A DNA stretch of 64,000 nt from Sphagnum compactum (taxonomy: Eukaryota > Bryophyta > Sphagnopsida > Sphagnales): positions 12,090,001-12,154,000 of the forward strand of contig OZ234504.1 of the NCBI GenBank assembly GCA_965153455.1. Direction: 5' to 3'. Shown here piece by piece: positions 48,710 to 60,019 of this stretch (the stretch's first letter is position 1; every line of letters begins with the position of its first letter). The position numbers and the translations under genes were made by a program. A model generated the notes under the pieces. The model made no database searches. It was not told the DNA's origin and saw only the letters and a list, made by a program, of their open reading frames with translations.

Positions 48710-49657
48710 CTTAACTAGTTGAAAATGCAATCACACGTCCATCACAGAAGAACAGTTGGTAGAAATAGACTCAACTGAAATATAGCATTACCAGTAAAAT
48801 CACATTCAAATCCATGCCCTCCAACTAGCAATCAAAGAATAAATGTAGCAATTTATTAACAGTAAAAGTAACCTTTCCACACAATCTTACAGCATAAAAC
48901 AGGCAAAGAATAACAGCTCAAAAAATTCAGTAAGCTGAATCATTCACTGAACACAAAATCCAGAGTCTCATTTACAAGCTTCCTGAAACTGTAGTCAACT
49001 TATTCTTCAACTAGCCAATAATCAGCTAACTAACATCCACCCCATTGTACCAACATCCCCAGGGCAGTAAAGAGCCTCACCAGATCTTGCAACCTCTAAA
49101 GTAAACTAGACAAGAAACTGGAGCACCGTTTGCTTTTATGTAAGTATGTATATGAATGTTTCAATTCATTGCCCACACTAAGCAGAAGATCTTTTCAAGT
49201 TGGAAATCAAAACAAATTTGCTAGAATTGATACTGGCTACGGAGTACTTCAGCATCCTTCAGGATCTTCTGGCAGATGTTTTCACCTTTGATTTCATGGA
49301 TAGAACTGCACGGTGGGTTTTTAACTTAATCGAAAAATCCATTGCAGGTCAGTTAGAAAGAGCATTAGCATGTGCTTACTTTGAAGAGTTGGGAATTGGG
49401 AAAGCTAATGGCTGCACTTTCAACATACCAGTGCAGTTTGCCGCTTGCAACCCTCTCCACTCATTGGTGAATGGCAGAAATATTTTTGGGACTGCAACCC
49501 AATGCCACATCTGGAAGAATTTCCTCCACCAAATGTATAATGTTCCCAACATAAGAGTCAAAAGCAACCAGTGAGATGTAGAAGACTCGGGAAGCAAAGA
49601 TCCCTAGGAGGATGAGAAATTGTTGGTCGATATGGTGGTTGTCTATAAAGTGGTGGT
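48710..49657 (-). other. 3' UTR and flank of the IQD gene
   Basis: On the minus strand this follows the IQD stop codon and presumably holds its 3' UTR. An antisense frame of 124 codons (49200-49574, plus) is open but has no domain and is best read as a chance frame opposite the UTR. Confidence 0.45.
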
Positions 49658-52600
49658 TTAAAATCTGTAGGGCCTTGAAACAGAGTGCCCATTTGATGAT
49701 GGAGTCTCATCACCAAGGTTGCTATCATTGCCACCTAGGGATGAAACAGAAGACCGATCCATCCTAATGGGTCCAGGGGCACCTTTGATGCTAGGGCTGC
49801 GCTGAGGGTAAGCTGTAGGCTTGAATGGGCGCATCATAGGACCAGAACTGCTGATCAGATCCTCTGAAATGGGGAATGACAAGCGCTTCTTTGCAGAGGA
49901 CCACCCATCTTTCTCTGGTGTTCCTGGACGCTGCTTTGGGGTGCTGTGAGATCGTGCTTTATTCCTTGCAGACTGTGTTGCCTGCATATAGTTAGGAACA
50001 GCAGGAGAGCTTGCAAGGCTCTCATCATCACGGATTGACCCTGCCATACTGTAACGTGTTCCAAATTGGGGATTCCCAATTGGCATGCTAGGAGTAGATC
50101 TGGCAGTAGTGGAGATGGTACTCCCATCTTCTTCAGGCTCCTCCTTTCGCACCCTGCTGCGAGGGCTGGCAGGTCGGACTGACTTGAAACTTGAAGGTGC
50201 AGGGGACTGCAAGGCCCCTTGGCTGGTTGTACGATGCACAGCAATGGAGCTCTGGTGGCTGTGACTGCGGCTGTTTCCTTTTGACAAAACAGAACTTGAG
50301 TGAGGCACAATTTGCAATCCCTGGCTTGGTGTCCAGCTCTCACTCCGAACTGGCCGAGAGTGGGGCACAAGATTCTTTTGCTTGGCTGGTAGTTTCTTCT
50401 GTTTGGGCTCATACTCACTCGCTTCCACTGGAGATGCAACATTTCCATCAACACTCTTAAAAGAATAGCCATCAAATACATCCTTGGAAGCAGAATTGTT
50501 GTCAAAGACACGATTCTCCCATGGCCTTGCTGCCATCCAACGCTCCAGCCAGCTCCAGCCCCAGTGAGGTTTATCAGGTTCACAGTCAATGTACAGCTGT
50601 GATGGCTCCTTGGGGGGTGCCCTCCAAAGCTGCTGCAAGAGGGAATATGTATCCAATGGTAAGAAATACGAACCCACAGAATGTTTTCCAAGAGATGTAA
50701 AACTGCACACCACTGACAGACATTTCTTTGCCATTGAACAGAAGCTCTCATAAGTAGGAACAGGCCAAATGTTAGGCCACATGCTACAAGTGCAGTTGCA
50801 CCATGCACAAATATCAACCTGATGAGAGAAGGCGTATGCTAAAGCTCTCTCCCTCTTCATTGCTGCCTCTTGTTTGATTTGCATTTTGGCCTCAAGCTGT
50901 TGTGCACTTGCTTGGCTGTCATTCCACCCACCATCCTGCCAGTTGTCCTGTCAACAACAACAAATTGAAGCAAAGCCTGACCTTCAGGGCTACAACTTAA
51001 CTGGCTACAGAAATCTTGGTTTCTCTCAGGTCTGATTCAATGAGAAATCTACCCATGTAGCAATGACATGACAAGACTTGAAAGGACTTCAAACCCAGTG
51101 GTTTCACCACAGAAGATCATTGATCAATTACAGTCAACGACTCTGATCTGTATGACAACATACGTACCACAGATTTTCTTGGATGAAGCTGCTGCCGGCG
51201 TTGCCATAGCTGCCGTTGGACAGCTTGTCCTTCCTCTGACATGCGTACACGACGGGCTCGGACACGGGCCTGAACTCGAACCAGGGCTTGCATGCACCTG
51301 AGAGTGATGGTTGCTTGCCGTCGGACCGTGTGGCCTCGGACTAATGCCTGTAGCCTTACTAGACCTCTGAGGGCACGTAATGCTCGTCTTGCCTGCAGTA
51401 GATAGTAATGTTAATAGGTGCAACAAAGACTAAAAAAAGATTCCTACCATTTTCATGAAATTGCAGAGATAAAAAGCTACAACATATGGTCCGGCAGAAA
51501 CCAAAACAAGAATGAAAACAATGAGTGTGGTCATCACCTTATGAGTGTCACTCACAAAGTATCAGACCATCACCGTCATCACGAAGGGCAGTGACTAGCT
51601 GCCATTACTCCCTATGACTACATCAGCTCTCAATGTTGTGTGTAGGTAATCTGCTCAAAACTTCAGGCAGAAAATTTTATAAAAAATCAGCATCCTGAAT
51701 TTCTGTCTCATATCAGGAAGCAACAGGAAGACTCAATTATGAGGTCAGTTTGCAATCAGGAGACAGCGCTCATAAAATAACAATAGCACCCTCATTGAAG
51801 CTACAATAAGCTAGTGAGGGGAAGCCTCATTTCACTTTACCTTGCCCATGAAGAAGAAAGCATCAAAGCCTAAGGCATGGAGAGGGGTACATAGAGGATA
51901 GTCATTAGTCCCCGTGTGACCTGAAAATATCCTTGAACAACACCTCTGTGGACCTATAAAGGGTTGCATCTTTCTACAACGGTCTAGTAAAGCATACATG
52001 CCCTATTAACAGATACTAGAATAATATGCTACTCATCAACTGCAGCAATGCTTCAGCACATTGCACTATTTAGGACAGAAGCTCTAAACAAAGCTTTCAC
52101 CTAGCAGGGTTTGCACTGAGACAAATGTCTGAGTTTCATTTAGCTTGCATGTTTTACCTTGAAAACTTTCAACCACAAGGAGAAGTCTGACAAGGAGGTT
52201 AAGAGTCATTACCAGATAACCTCGAAAAGCAGTTTGGATCCGAAGGGCTGCCCAGTCCTCCGGACTTGTGTAAGTGGATACGGCATGCTGCTGAGCAGAC
52301 TGGTGGAGTGCAGTTGCCTTGTGATTAGGCAATGCTGTGGCTTGACTAATGTTGTAATCCTCCTCTGTTTTCTTGTCCATGTGAGTTCCCTTCTGATCTG
52401 TGTGAGAAGACTTGCCGAAGCTCCATCTTCGAGCCCTGTTCTTTGGCTTTTCCTGTGCCACACAAGCATCCCAGAGAGCCAATAAATAACCAAGTTTATG
52501 ATTTCAAGGTCTTCTTCGTAGGTTCTTCCAGACTCAATGTACAGGGTATTGACTACCAACTTCTATAAACACAGTTTTTATTATGTGATCTTCTTCAGTT

Positions 52601-52911
52601 TATCTTCTAGGTGCACAAGACTTGAAGTACACTTCTGGTGACCATGTCATGAGAAAGACCATCATCTCAACTGATCTTCAAGCTGAAGAACATACTTGAG
52701 CAATTTCCAATGAGGTTAAATGCTCGTATCCATGCAAAAGCAGCGTCCTAAAGATGTTTAGATGCATAGCAAGGAAACTTACAGCAACTACAGGAGGAAT
52801 ATCTGCTTGCAAATCTGGATCCTTGTGCTCAGATTTGTCAGTGTCCTTGTCCTTTGATGGAGATCGAAAAGCTTTCTTCACAGCACTAAACCAACTCCCT
52901 TTCTTGCCCAT
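49658..52911 (-). CDS. IQD: IQ67-domain (IQD) calmodulin-binding protein, 5 exons
   Basis: Minus-strand exons: 52911-52783, 52452-52213, 51392-51168, 50947-50819 and 50632-49658. All four introns are GT-AG and in phase 0. The product is 565 aa. It starts [20 protein letters not shown], the typical basic IQD N-terminus. The IQ67 domain runs over about residues 107-170, with IQ1 ([13 protein letters not shown], split by the phase-0 intron usual in this family), IQ2 ([13 protein letters not shown]) and a third motif ([15 protein letters not shown]). Then come [19 protein letters not shown] and [20 protein letters not shown], both IQD hallmarks, a Ser/Pro/Arg-rich region, and a C-terminal DUF4005 segment (about 440-530, [20 protein letters not shown]). 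IQD proteins bind calmodulin and act as scaffolds at microtubules, plasma membrane or nucleus. The subfamily is not determined. An AG acceptor (TTCTGCAG) 10 bases before the ATG indicates a further intron in the 5' UTR. Confidence 0.95.
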
Positions 52912-55580
52912 CTCTCGTTCTCTGCAGAACAAAAGCTATGTTTCAATACATGATTGCAGGTCAAATCCATTCTCCAAGGATACTGCCTCCACTCTTTCTT
53001 AGTCTCTGTCTTCTTGTTGTGAGAAGACCTGCAGCTTGTCGAGGGTGCAGATGACTCAGTGTGTCACCACATGATGTCCCGGGATATGTTTTGCCTCTAT
53101 TTGCTTTCTATCCTCCAAATTGTAACTGCTCTATTCATACCAAAAGCATGTGCTTTACATAACAACTCTAGAAACCCAAATGCTTCGAGCTTGAACTCTC
53201 ATAATGGCTATATCATGTGCAGTAATACCCCCCCACATGTACAGAACAACAGTGCTACATGGCAAACAGGAGAAGACAATGACTAATTCAAAACATATGT
53301 GAGTTTTAGGAAAGTTTAAAGACAATGTTCTCCCAGTTGGAAGGGGAAAGTAAGTCATAAATTCATTTTGCCCTTTGTGCAAAGACTTCAACACTGAGGT
53401 CTCTTCAGAGTTGGGTTCACAGAAGCTCTCAGCTGCAAGTTCTGGTTGCATCTTGTCATTACTGGGCAACATTAGGCATGTTATTAGGCTGATCAACAGA
53501 GAACAAAGTTGACATCTGTACATGAACACATGAACAAGACCTATTGCAATGCACCCTCGATGCATGCAATGTTGGCCCCTTCTCAAGCTCACATATCTGA
53601 AACAAGGTCAAGAGGCCAACAACAGCAAGGGAATAATGACTTCACAAGTCATTTAACACAACAGTCTAGGATCTATTCACAACACAGGACCACCTACATT
53701 ATCCCACAGTTTCCATCTCAGTCAGAGCAGTGAGAGAAATACACTTGCTCAGGTTGAGATTCCAGAAAACAGAACAGTCATAGAAAGTTGCCACTTCTCA
53801 GACTGCACCGCAACAAAATACTGGTCAGACCATTCTAAGAAAGAAGCATCCTTCTGCAGGGGTAGGACAGGAGGAAAAATGTACCTCTATGATGATGGTG
53901 CAGAAACCCCAATCAGGTGCAGAACTGGATGGCTACTCCACCAAAACTAATAGTACCCGCTTGATGATGACTGCTCCCCACCTGTCTGTTAGACAATTTC
54001 AATGAACCAGAAACCAGTGCTCAGTGAAGGCAACAAAAGCGGGCTGGGTTGGAGTTTATATCCAAAGCAGATTCTGCAGTGAATAACACTGATGCTGAAG
54101 AAGCTTGAGACAACCCTGATGTGAGAGGACCTAGAAGACACAATCGTGTTGCCAACAACAGAACATGATACAACTCATCCTGTTGAGATGCATTTCTCCA
54201 TATGAAAGCCAAAGGCAATGCATGTATCGCTGCTTCAAGTGCTGCTAGGCGTACTTCTGTAGAGGAAAAAAAGGGGTTCTGTTGCAAGACATGCGTCTCT
54301 ATGGCTGAGAAGCTCTTCTACAATAGACATGCAAATGCCACTCCTATTCCCTATCGCAGCTCCTACCGATGTTATCATCAGAATGTGAATGGATGTGTAA
54401 TGGTGGCTTACCAGGGCAATGGTGGTGGTGGTGGTGGTATTGCGAAATGCAGCAAAAATGCCGCTACTGCTACTGCCTGCCGAAAACGGTCAGTGAACTC
54501 TCAATCGAGAACAGAACAGGGGTTGACGAAGCCACGGTATGTTGTAAGAGTAACAACCCTCCTCACGGGAGGTTGATTTCCTCTCCATGGACAGACACCT
54601 CCTCCTTGCAGCACACACACACGCCTTGCGATCGATAGACAATATTTCTCTTCTGGCTCTTTGCTGTTGCAGCGATGCGATATTCAGAAAAGAAAGAAAG
54701 AAACAACGAAACAACAAAGAAGTACTCTCCCAAAAATCTGCGAATACAGCAATAAAAAAAGAGTGAGAAACTGCAACGAGGGCGGCCAGAGCTTAGTTAG
54801 AACCTCGAGCTGCTTGCATTCCGAGCTGAAAAGGGGCAAAAACAGCTGGTCGTCCGACACAAGGAGCAGCGGGTGGGAAGCAGCAGGGGGTGGGGAGGAA
54901 GATAGCAGTGGCCAACTTGCTTTACAGAGCAAAACTTGCATGCAAATGCTTACTTTATTACACTAGAGCTGCTTTTTGGTACATCCGACAAGAAATCGGA
55001 AATTTCTCCAAACCTCCAAGCCAGCAGCACAAGAGCATGAAAAACAAAAAGAAGCAAGAAACGAAAACATCACTGTTGTTTCCCATAACAAGCGCCGCAC
55101 AAACCCACACCCCGAGAAAAAAAACACACACACACACTCACGCACCCAAAGTCTTGCCCGCAAAGAGTACGAGAACAAGAACCAAAAATAAAAGAGAGAG
55201 TAACAACAAATCAGAAATAAAAACAGAGGAAAACTACTTACATTACGCTCAAACCGAAAAAAGAAGACTGCTCGTCAGTTTCCGTACCCGTGCATTGTAG
55301 TCATAATGCGCGGAGAGAGAGAAACAGGAAGAAAAGAGAGCAAACTGAGCCCATAGCGTTTGTTGGCTGCTGGTGTCCGAGGAGAAAGGGAAGCTGCTGC
55401 TGCTGCCCGCGAAAGAGACGAGAAAGCGCACAAGCCAGCCAGCCAGCCAGCGTCCTCCTCCTCGGGGAGAGAGACAAAGCTGGGAACGCGTGAACAAGGG
55501 AACACGCCCAACAAACAACCAACAATAAGCACTGTGAACACGGGAACCTGTGATTTGGAGCTGTGATTTTACTCTGATTA
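52912..55580 (-). promoter_or_regulatory. 5' UTR intron and promoter region of the IQD gene
   Basis: The acceptor TTCTGCAG just before the ATG implies an upstream noncoding exon and a 5' UTR intron. GC content and simple-sequence content rise at 54.2-55.5 kb: GGT repeats at 54420-54438 and, on the minus strand, CT- and GCTGG-rich sequence at 55300-55460. This is what a plant 5' leader and core promoter often look like. I could not fix a transcription start or donor site. Frames up to 145 codons here (for example 53155-53592) lack domains. Confidence 0.45.
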
Positions 55581-55589
55581 TTGTTCCCA

Positions 55590-55718
55590 ATGGCCATGAA
55601 CTTGCTGGAGGTCTGTCAGCGTGCATTCCCAGAATTTAATGCACTTGTCAGGCTGCTGGCAGAGTGGGCTAAGGATCCTACTACTCTACTCTTAGTTCAC
55701 ACTTTTCTTTTGTTCTAA
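55590..55718 (+). CDS. Small 42-aa coding-like ORF, unknown
   Basis: It starts MAMNLLEVCQRAFPEFNALV, continues through a helical, balanced stretch (about RLLAEWAKDP) and ends in a hydrophobic tail. The composition is much more protein-like than nearby frames. It could be a fragment of a larger gene, an exon, or chance. I do not recognise a family and see no start context or splice partner. It lies on the side facing away from the IQD gene and could share a bidirectional promoter with it. Confidence 0.25.
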   Translation: MAMNLLEVCQRAFPEFNALVRLLAEWAKDPTTLLLVHTFLLF

Positions 55719-56977
55719 CATTCCTTACCAAGAAGGATAAGGGACCCACGCCCTGGCTGGGTTTCATATGGGACCCTTGCTCATATTGGCTCAAAGCTGT
55801 GACGAAGCTCTTTGCATGGTGCCTCACTCTACTAACTAACACTTTGTGATCAACAATTTGCTATTCTTATTAACTTACGAGATTTGTATAAGTACCACTT
55901 TCAGGGTTTCTTTTTCCCATTTTTGTGATGTAGGTAGGTAGAGGAAAGTAGAAACTGCTTTAAGAGTCCTGCTGTATTTCAGCAACCTGCTACAACTTAG
56001 CTACTCTCATCTAAATATGGCAATTTCAAAACACAAGTCCTCAAAATCTGGCAACTTTGGTGCAATTTTTCACAAAAATCCTCTCTATGAGTTTGCACTG
56101 GATTTTGTTTTGTTGTCGAGTGGTGAAATTTGCCCCCCAAAAAACATGCTGATTACTCTAGTTACCTACCTCACTAAGATCGCTGACATAAACAGATGCA
56201 TCTTCTTCGACTGGTAGTAACTGAAGCAGAAGAAACCCAAGCAGGTCATATCATGCTATGCAACAATTAAGTGTGCTTGCCTCATATGGTAAGTGCGCTT
56301 TTGCACGCAGCAGGTACGGATCAACCACCTTACATGCCAGTATTAGATTGGCATTACACATTATATGTAAAAAGTATGAGTAGAAACGATTGCATTCAAT
56401 TGGTTTGAGTCTTGAAGGACGACTGCATTTGTATGCACATAACATGCAAAAATTTAATGCATTTCCAAACTTGTATTCATAACAAAATTTGATTTCTTTT
56501 GAGGACTTCTCAATTGCGTGCGTACTATCTATGTACGTGGGTTGTGTATACATGATCATGATGATGACCCATGACCCCATTTCGTAGCCATTATCTCAAC
56601 ATAGAATCTCAAACAACACAATTGACAAAAAGGGCTCGTCAAGGTTTTGTTTTTTGCAACAAAGGTTACTTGCAACATCCCTATTGAACCATAGTCGGTT
56701 TCAAAACCATCTAATCTCAAGATGTAATCTTAAATAAACCAAACTAGTCTGAAAAAACCATTGCGGTAATGTGGTTTCAATGTGCAACAACAAATTCAGA
56801 TCTTTTTTCTCAAAGTACTCTCAGTATATACCAGTATACATACCAGTGCTATATACCTAGGTTGCTCCCTATGTACGAGTATAACACTGGTATATACAGT
56901 GAGGATACTTGTATTACTGTAGCCCTTGGGTTTGGGAAGTGAATCTTGAATGCATCAAAATACACTCAAGCAAATAC

Positions 56978-57300
56978 ACTCTACCCTAAGGTCAGTCTCC
57001 TCAATAAATAACCTTTTAAATAGTGAAATGTATTATTGTGAAAATATGAAGGTGAGGTGTTGAAAACCATCATAATAATTATCGCCGGCTACAATGTGAA
57101 TAATTTCACTCCTCCTACGACAATATCATAGTACATCCTGAAAAAATAATAATTTCAAATTTATAAAATAATTAACAGAATCAAAAAATTTAATTATTCA
57201 TTTAGTCCATGTGGAAGATATGTATATTTTATTTTATTTTATTTTTCTTGTCCTAGGCTATGGTAAGAATGCAGTAATAAAAGTGTCTTTTTAATCTTTG
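56978..57300 (+). repeat. Dispersed repeat, copy 2 of 26283-26600
   Basis: Same block order as the 26.3-kb copy, with GACAATATCATAGTA and ATAATTATCGC as the best-conserved words. A TTTTA-rich expansion (57225-57245) is specific to this copy. Confidence 0.6.
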
Positions 57301-57779
57301 CCAACAAAAAGAGGATAGTATTTTTTGTTTTGGGGCAGGATTACGAAACCTTTTTATAGTTTCCCTTGTAGGATGAATAAATGAATGAATAGGCTACAAA
57401 TTATTCCATAATTACACACCGAATGCACTCATCTTTAGGTCAAATGATTTACCTTTGGGAATTGGAAAAATGGTGCTTTGAGTCCTAAAACCTTTGACCT
57501 AACTGGATTGAAATCAGAATTCCCTAATTTTAATTCTCAAAACCCATTATTATTATTATTCTTTTTTTTTAATGTTGGCATGGAGGGTCAAGTATGCTAG
57601 TAAGCTTTGGGGGTAAAATTCAATACCTAACCAAAAAGCTTTCATCCTCAAAGCTACTTATTGCCAAGTTCTCCTCTTAGAAATAGCATTTAAAAACTCA
57701 TACATTTTCTGAAAAAGGAGCAAGCTCATGTCTTTTCAAATAGGTATAAGAAAATTACCTAGCTACAATGTTCAAGATC

Positions 57780-58040
57780 AACTCAGTGTTTTCTTTTTCA
57801 ATTTTGTGATGTTGCTCAAGTGGTGATCATGCATTAATATATTTAGCCAAATTTGGCAATATTAAAAATATGAAATCTTAAGCACCCTTTCATATTGTAC
57901 GCAAGTGCGGTGATTTTTTTCCTTTCTTAAAGAATTTTTTTCTGGTGAATTTTTTTCAAAAAAACAAGGAATTTATGACAGAATTTTATTTCCTGAACTA
58001 CTTTTTTTCACAGATTTGCCACCAAATAAATCACTGGATC
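57780..58040 (-). repeat. Dispersed repeat, inverted copy of 33950-34410
   Basis: Reverse-complement reading matches the blocks given for the 33.9-kb copy. The word AAGCACCCTTTCATATT (57881 on) is the most recognisable. Confidence 0.45.
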
Positions 58041-58661
58041 AACTTGGCCTTTCTTCTTTTGATTCCTTTTTTCCTTAAAATGCCAACCCTATACAGAAAT
58101 TGCAAATGAAATTTTTTAAATTTTTTTTTATTTTTCTCCTCATCAGACATTGCCAGTCTGCACATATTGTCAATTTCATTTTGACTAAAACAGAGGTCAT
58201 AGCCTACTACTAAAAAAGTCCTCATCCCTCCTATCCCAACTCTTGAACTCCCAATATTTTCAATTTTCAAACATTCCCTATGACTTGGGTGTGCACTGGC
58301 AATAATTTGTCATGTACACCCGCGGCTACTTTTCAAGTGTAGTAGGGTATGAGTAAGACAAGCAATTGGAAATCAGACCGGGATAAGCTCTTATTTTTAA
58401 ATAATTCTTATCAAAGATTGAAACTTGAAACCAAGCTACGACTACTATAATTCCTCTCTAACATTGTGCATTAAATGCAGAGTTTCAGCATTTCATACTG
58501 AGATTTAATCATAAAGTTTCATTACTTTGGCCAGACCACTGCAAGAGGGGATAGGGGTGAAAGCAGGAATCGAATTCCAAAAAGGCCATGAAAGGAGTGG
58601 GCTCGGGCTTGAGGTTTAGAGTAGAATATTCTCTGTCCTAGGGTCCCAAGACAGGGAATAT

Positions 58662-59190
58662 TGGCTTGGGCCTGAGGGCAAACCTCACAACATTCCCTTG
58701 GACATGGGGCTAGACATCTTACAAATTACGTTAATGTCGTGTCCTAGACCCTGCATGGTTTTGTAATGGGCCTTTGGTAACCTAGGGTCAATGGGAACAA
58801 ATATCGGGAACATATTTATATATGTATGAAATAACACATCCACAATGGTCATCCATTAAGGCATGGTAACATAGAAGGGGGTATGGATCAGGCCACAAAA
58901 CTTTCTTGTTGCATGCCTTTCTATGTTACTTGGCCTAATCCACACCTCCTTCTATGTTACCATGCTTTAATGGATGATCATTATGAATGTGTTATTTCAA
59001 TACATGTATAAATATGGAATAAAATTATACATTCGTTCCCAATACTTGTTCCCATTGACCCCAGGTTACTAAAGGCCTAGGACAAAACCATGCAGGGTGT
59101 AGGACATGACAGTAACATAATTTGTAAGATGTCTAGTCCCATGTCCAAGGGAATCTTACGAGGCTTGTGCCCAGGCCCAGGCCCAAAAGA
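58662..59190. repeat. Long-arm inverted repeat (foldback), arms about 235-260 bp, spacer about 35 bp
   Basis: The left arm (58662-58895) and right arm (58931-59190) are imperfect reverse complements along almost their whole length. Paired blocks include CATAGAAGGGGGTATGGATCAGGCC with GGCCTAATCCACACCTCC...CTATG, CCATTAA with TTAATGG, GGTCAATGGGAACAA with TTGTTCCCATTGACC, CCTGCATGGTTTTGT with ACAAAACCATGCAGG, and CCTTGGACATGGGGCTAGACA with TGTCTAGTCCCATGTCCAAGG. No coding frame is present. It would fold into a long hairpin if transcribed. The type could be a foldback or MITE element or an inverted gene-fragment duplication. Confidence 0.9.
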
Positions 59191-59194
59191 CAGG

Positions 59195-59655
59195 GTGAAG
59201 ACTTTACAGATAACTCTAATGTCCCAAAACACTCTGTTATAGTGTGGTAGTAAGGGGTGTTCATGTACACCAGTCACCTTGGACCAGATTTTCTACCCAT
59301 TGTTGTCCCAGTGCCCATAGTGTGGCATGGCCCTAAACACAAGGGTGCCCCATATTTTACAGTGCAATGGGCAGATTCAACACATGTCCATTGAATAATT
59401 AATTAATTAATTTTGAAGATTCCAGGTCGAATTTTACTTATTTTTTCAATATTCTGAAGGACGATTCTCTAATTTCCTTCACAAATTTGGGTTCATTGAA
59501 AAAGGTATTTTTTGGAATTTTCAACATTTTTACAAATAATAGAATTAGTGTCAGAGCTGCCAAAGGTTTCCACAATATAAGCAGTCCCAATTCCTATTGC
59601 TGCCTGCAGTCTGAGTTCTTTGCATTATGGCACCTCCATGGTAATAGTAATATGT
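59195..59655. other. Spacer after the inverted repeat
   Basis: Includes AATTAATTAATTAATT (59398-59411) and no supportable gene. The 179-codon frame beginning at 59487 crosses the CT microsatellite and a poly-A run, and has no domain. Confidence 0.4.
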
Positions 59656-59659
59656 ATCA

Positions 59660-59683
59660 GTCTCTCTCTCTCTCTCTCTCTGC
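59660..59683. repeat. (TC)n microsatellite
   Basis: An uninterrupted TC dinucleotide run of about 22-24 bp. Confidence 0.9.
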
Positions 59684-60019
59684 AGTGCGTGAACAATGTA
59701 AAGCAATCATGCAGGGACAGAGGAGGAGCTCTGTGTGGGGGAGGGGAGGGGGTGGGTCACTTGACAAGAAGAGCTCCAAAAATGATCATGAACTTCAGGA
59801 AAGCTTCAGGGAAAGCATGTGGCCTGCCACACACCCAACAAACTCATCATCCTCACAACACACTCAGGCTTTATGCTCCAGGCTTGTTCTCTCAGGCTTT
59901 TATACTCCATTTGGAAGGAATTCATTGGTAGTTTTTTTGACCAAGTCCCCCTTCTCCCAACCCCCCATGCCCCAAAAAAAAAAAAAAACAAGGGGTTGTT
60001 GCCAAAGAATGAAACAAAT

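Larger units (their letters stand above)
55720..58650. other. AT-rich intergenic stretch, no supported gene
   Basis: Holds dispersed-repeat copies (56978-57300 and 57780-58040, listed separately) and nothing else I can support. Frames at 56251-56580 and 58031-58270 (minus) have no domains. Confidence 0.4.

Noticed and set aside
49200-49574. 124-codon plus-strand open frame near the end of the IQD gene
   Set aside because: It lies opposite the presumed IQD 3' UTR, shows no domain and has no supporting splice or promoter feature.
49855-50817. 320-codon minus-strand open frame inside the IQD gene
   Set aside because: It is a shadow frame of IQD exons 4 and 5 and of intron 4.
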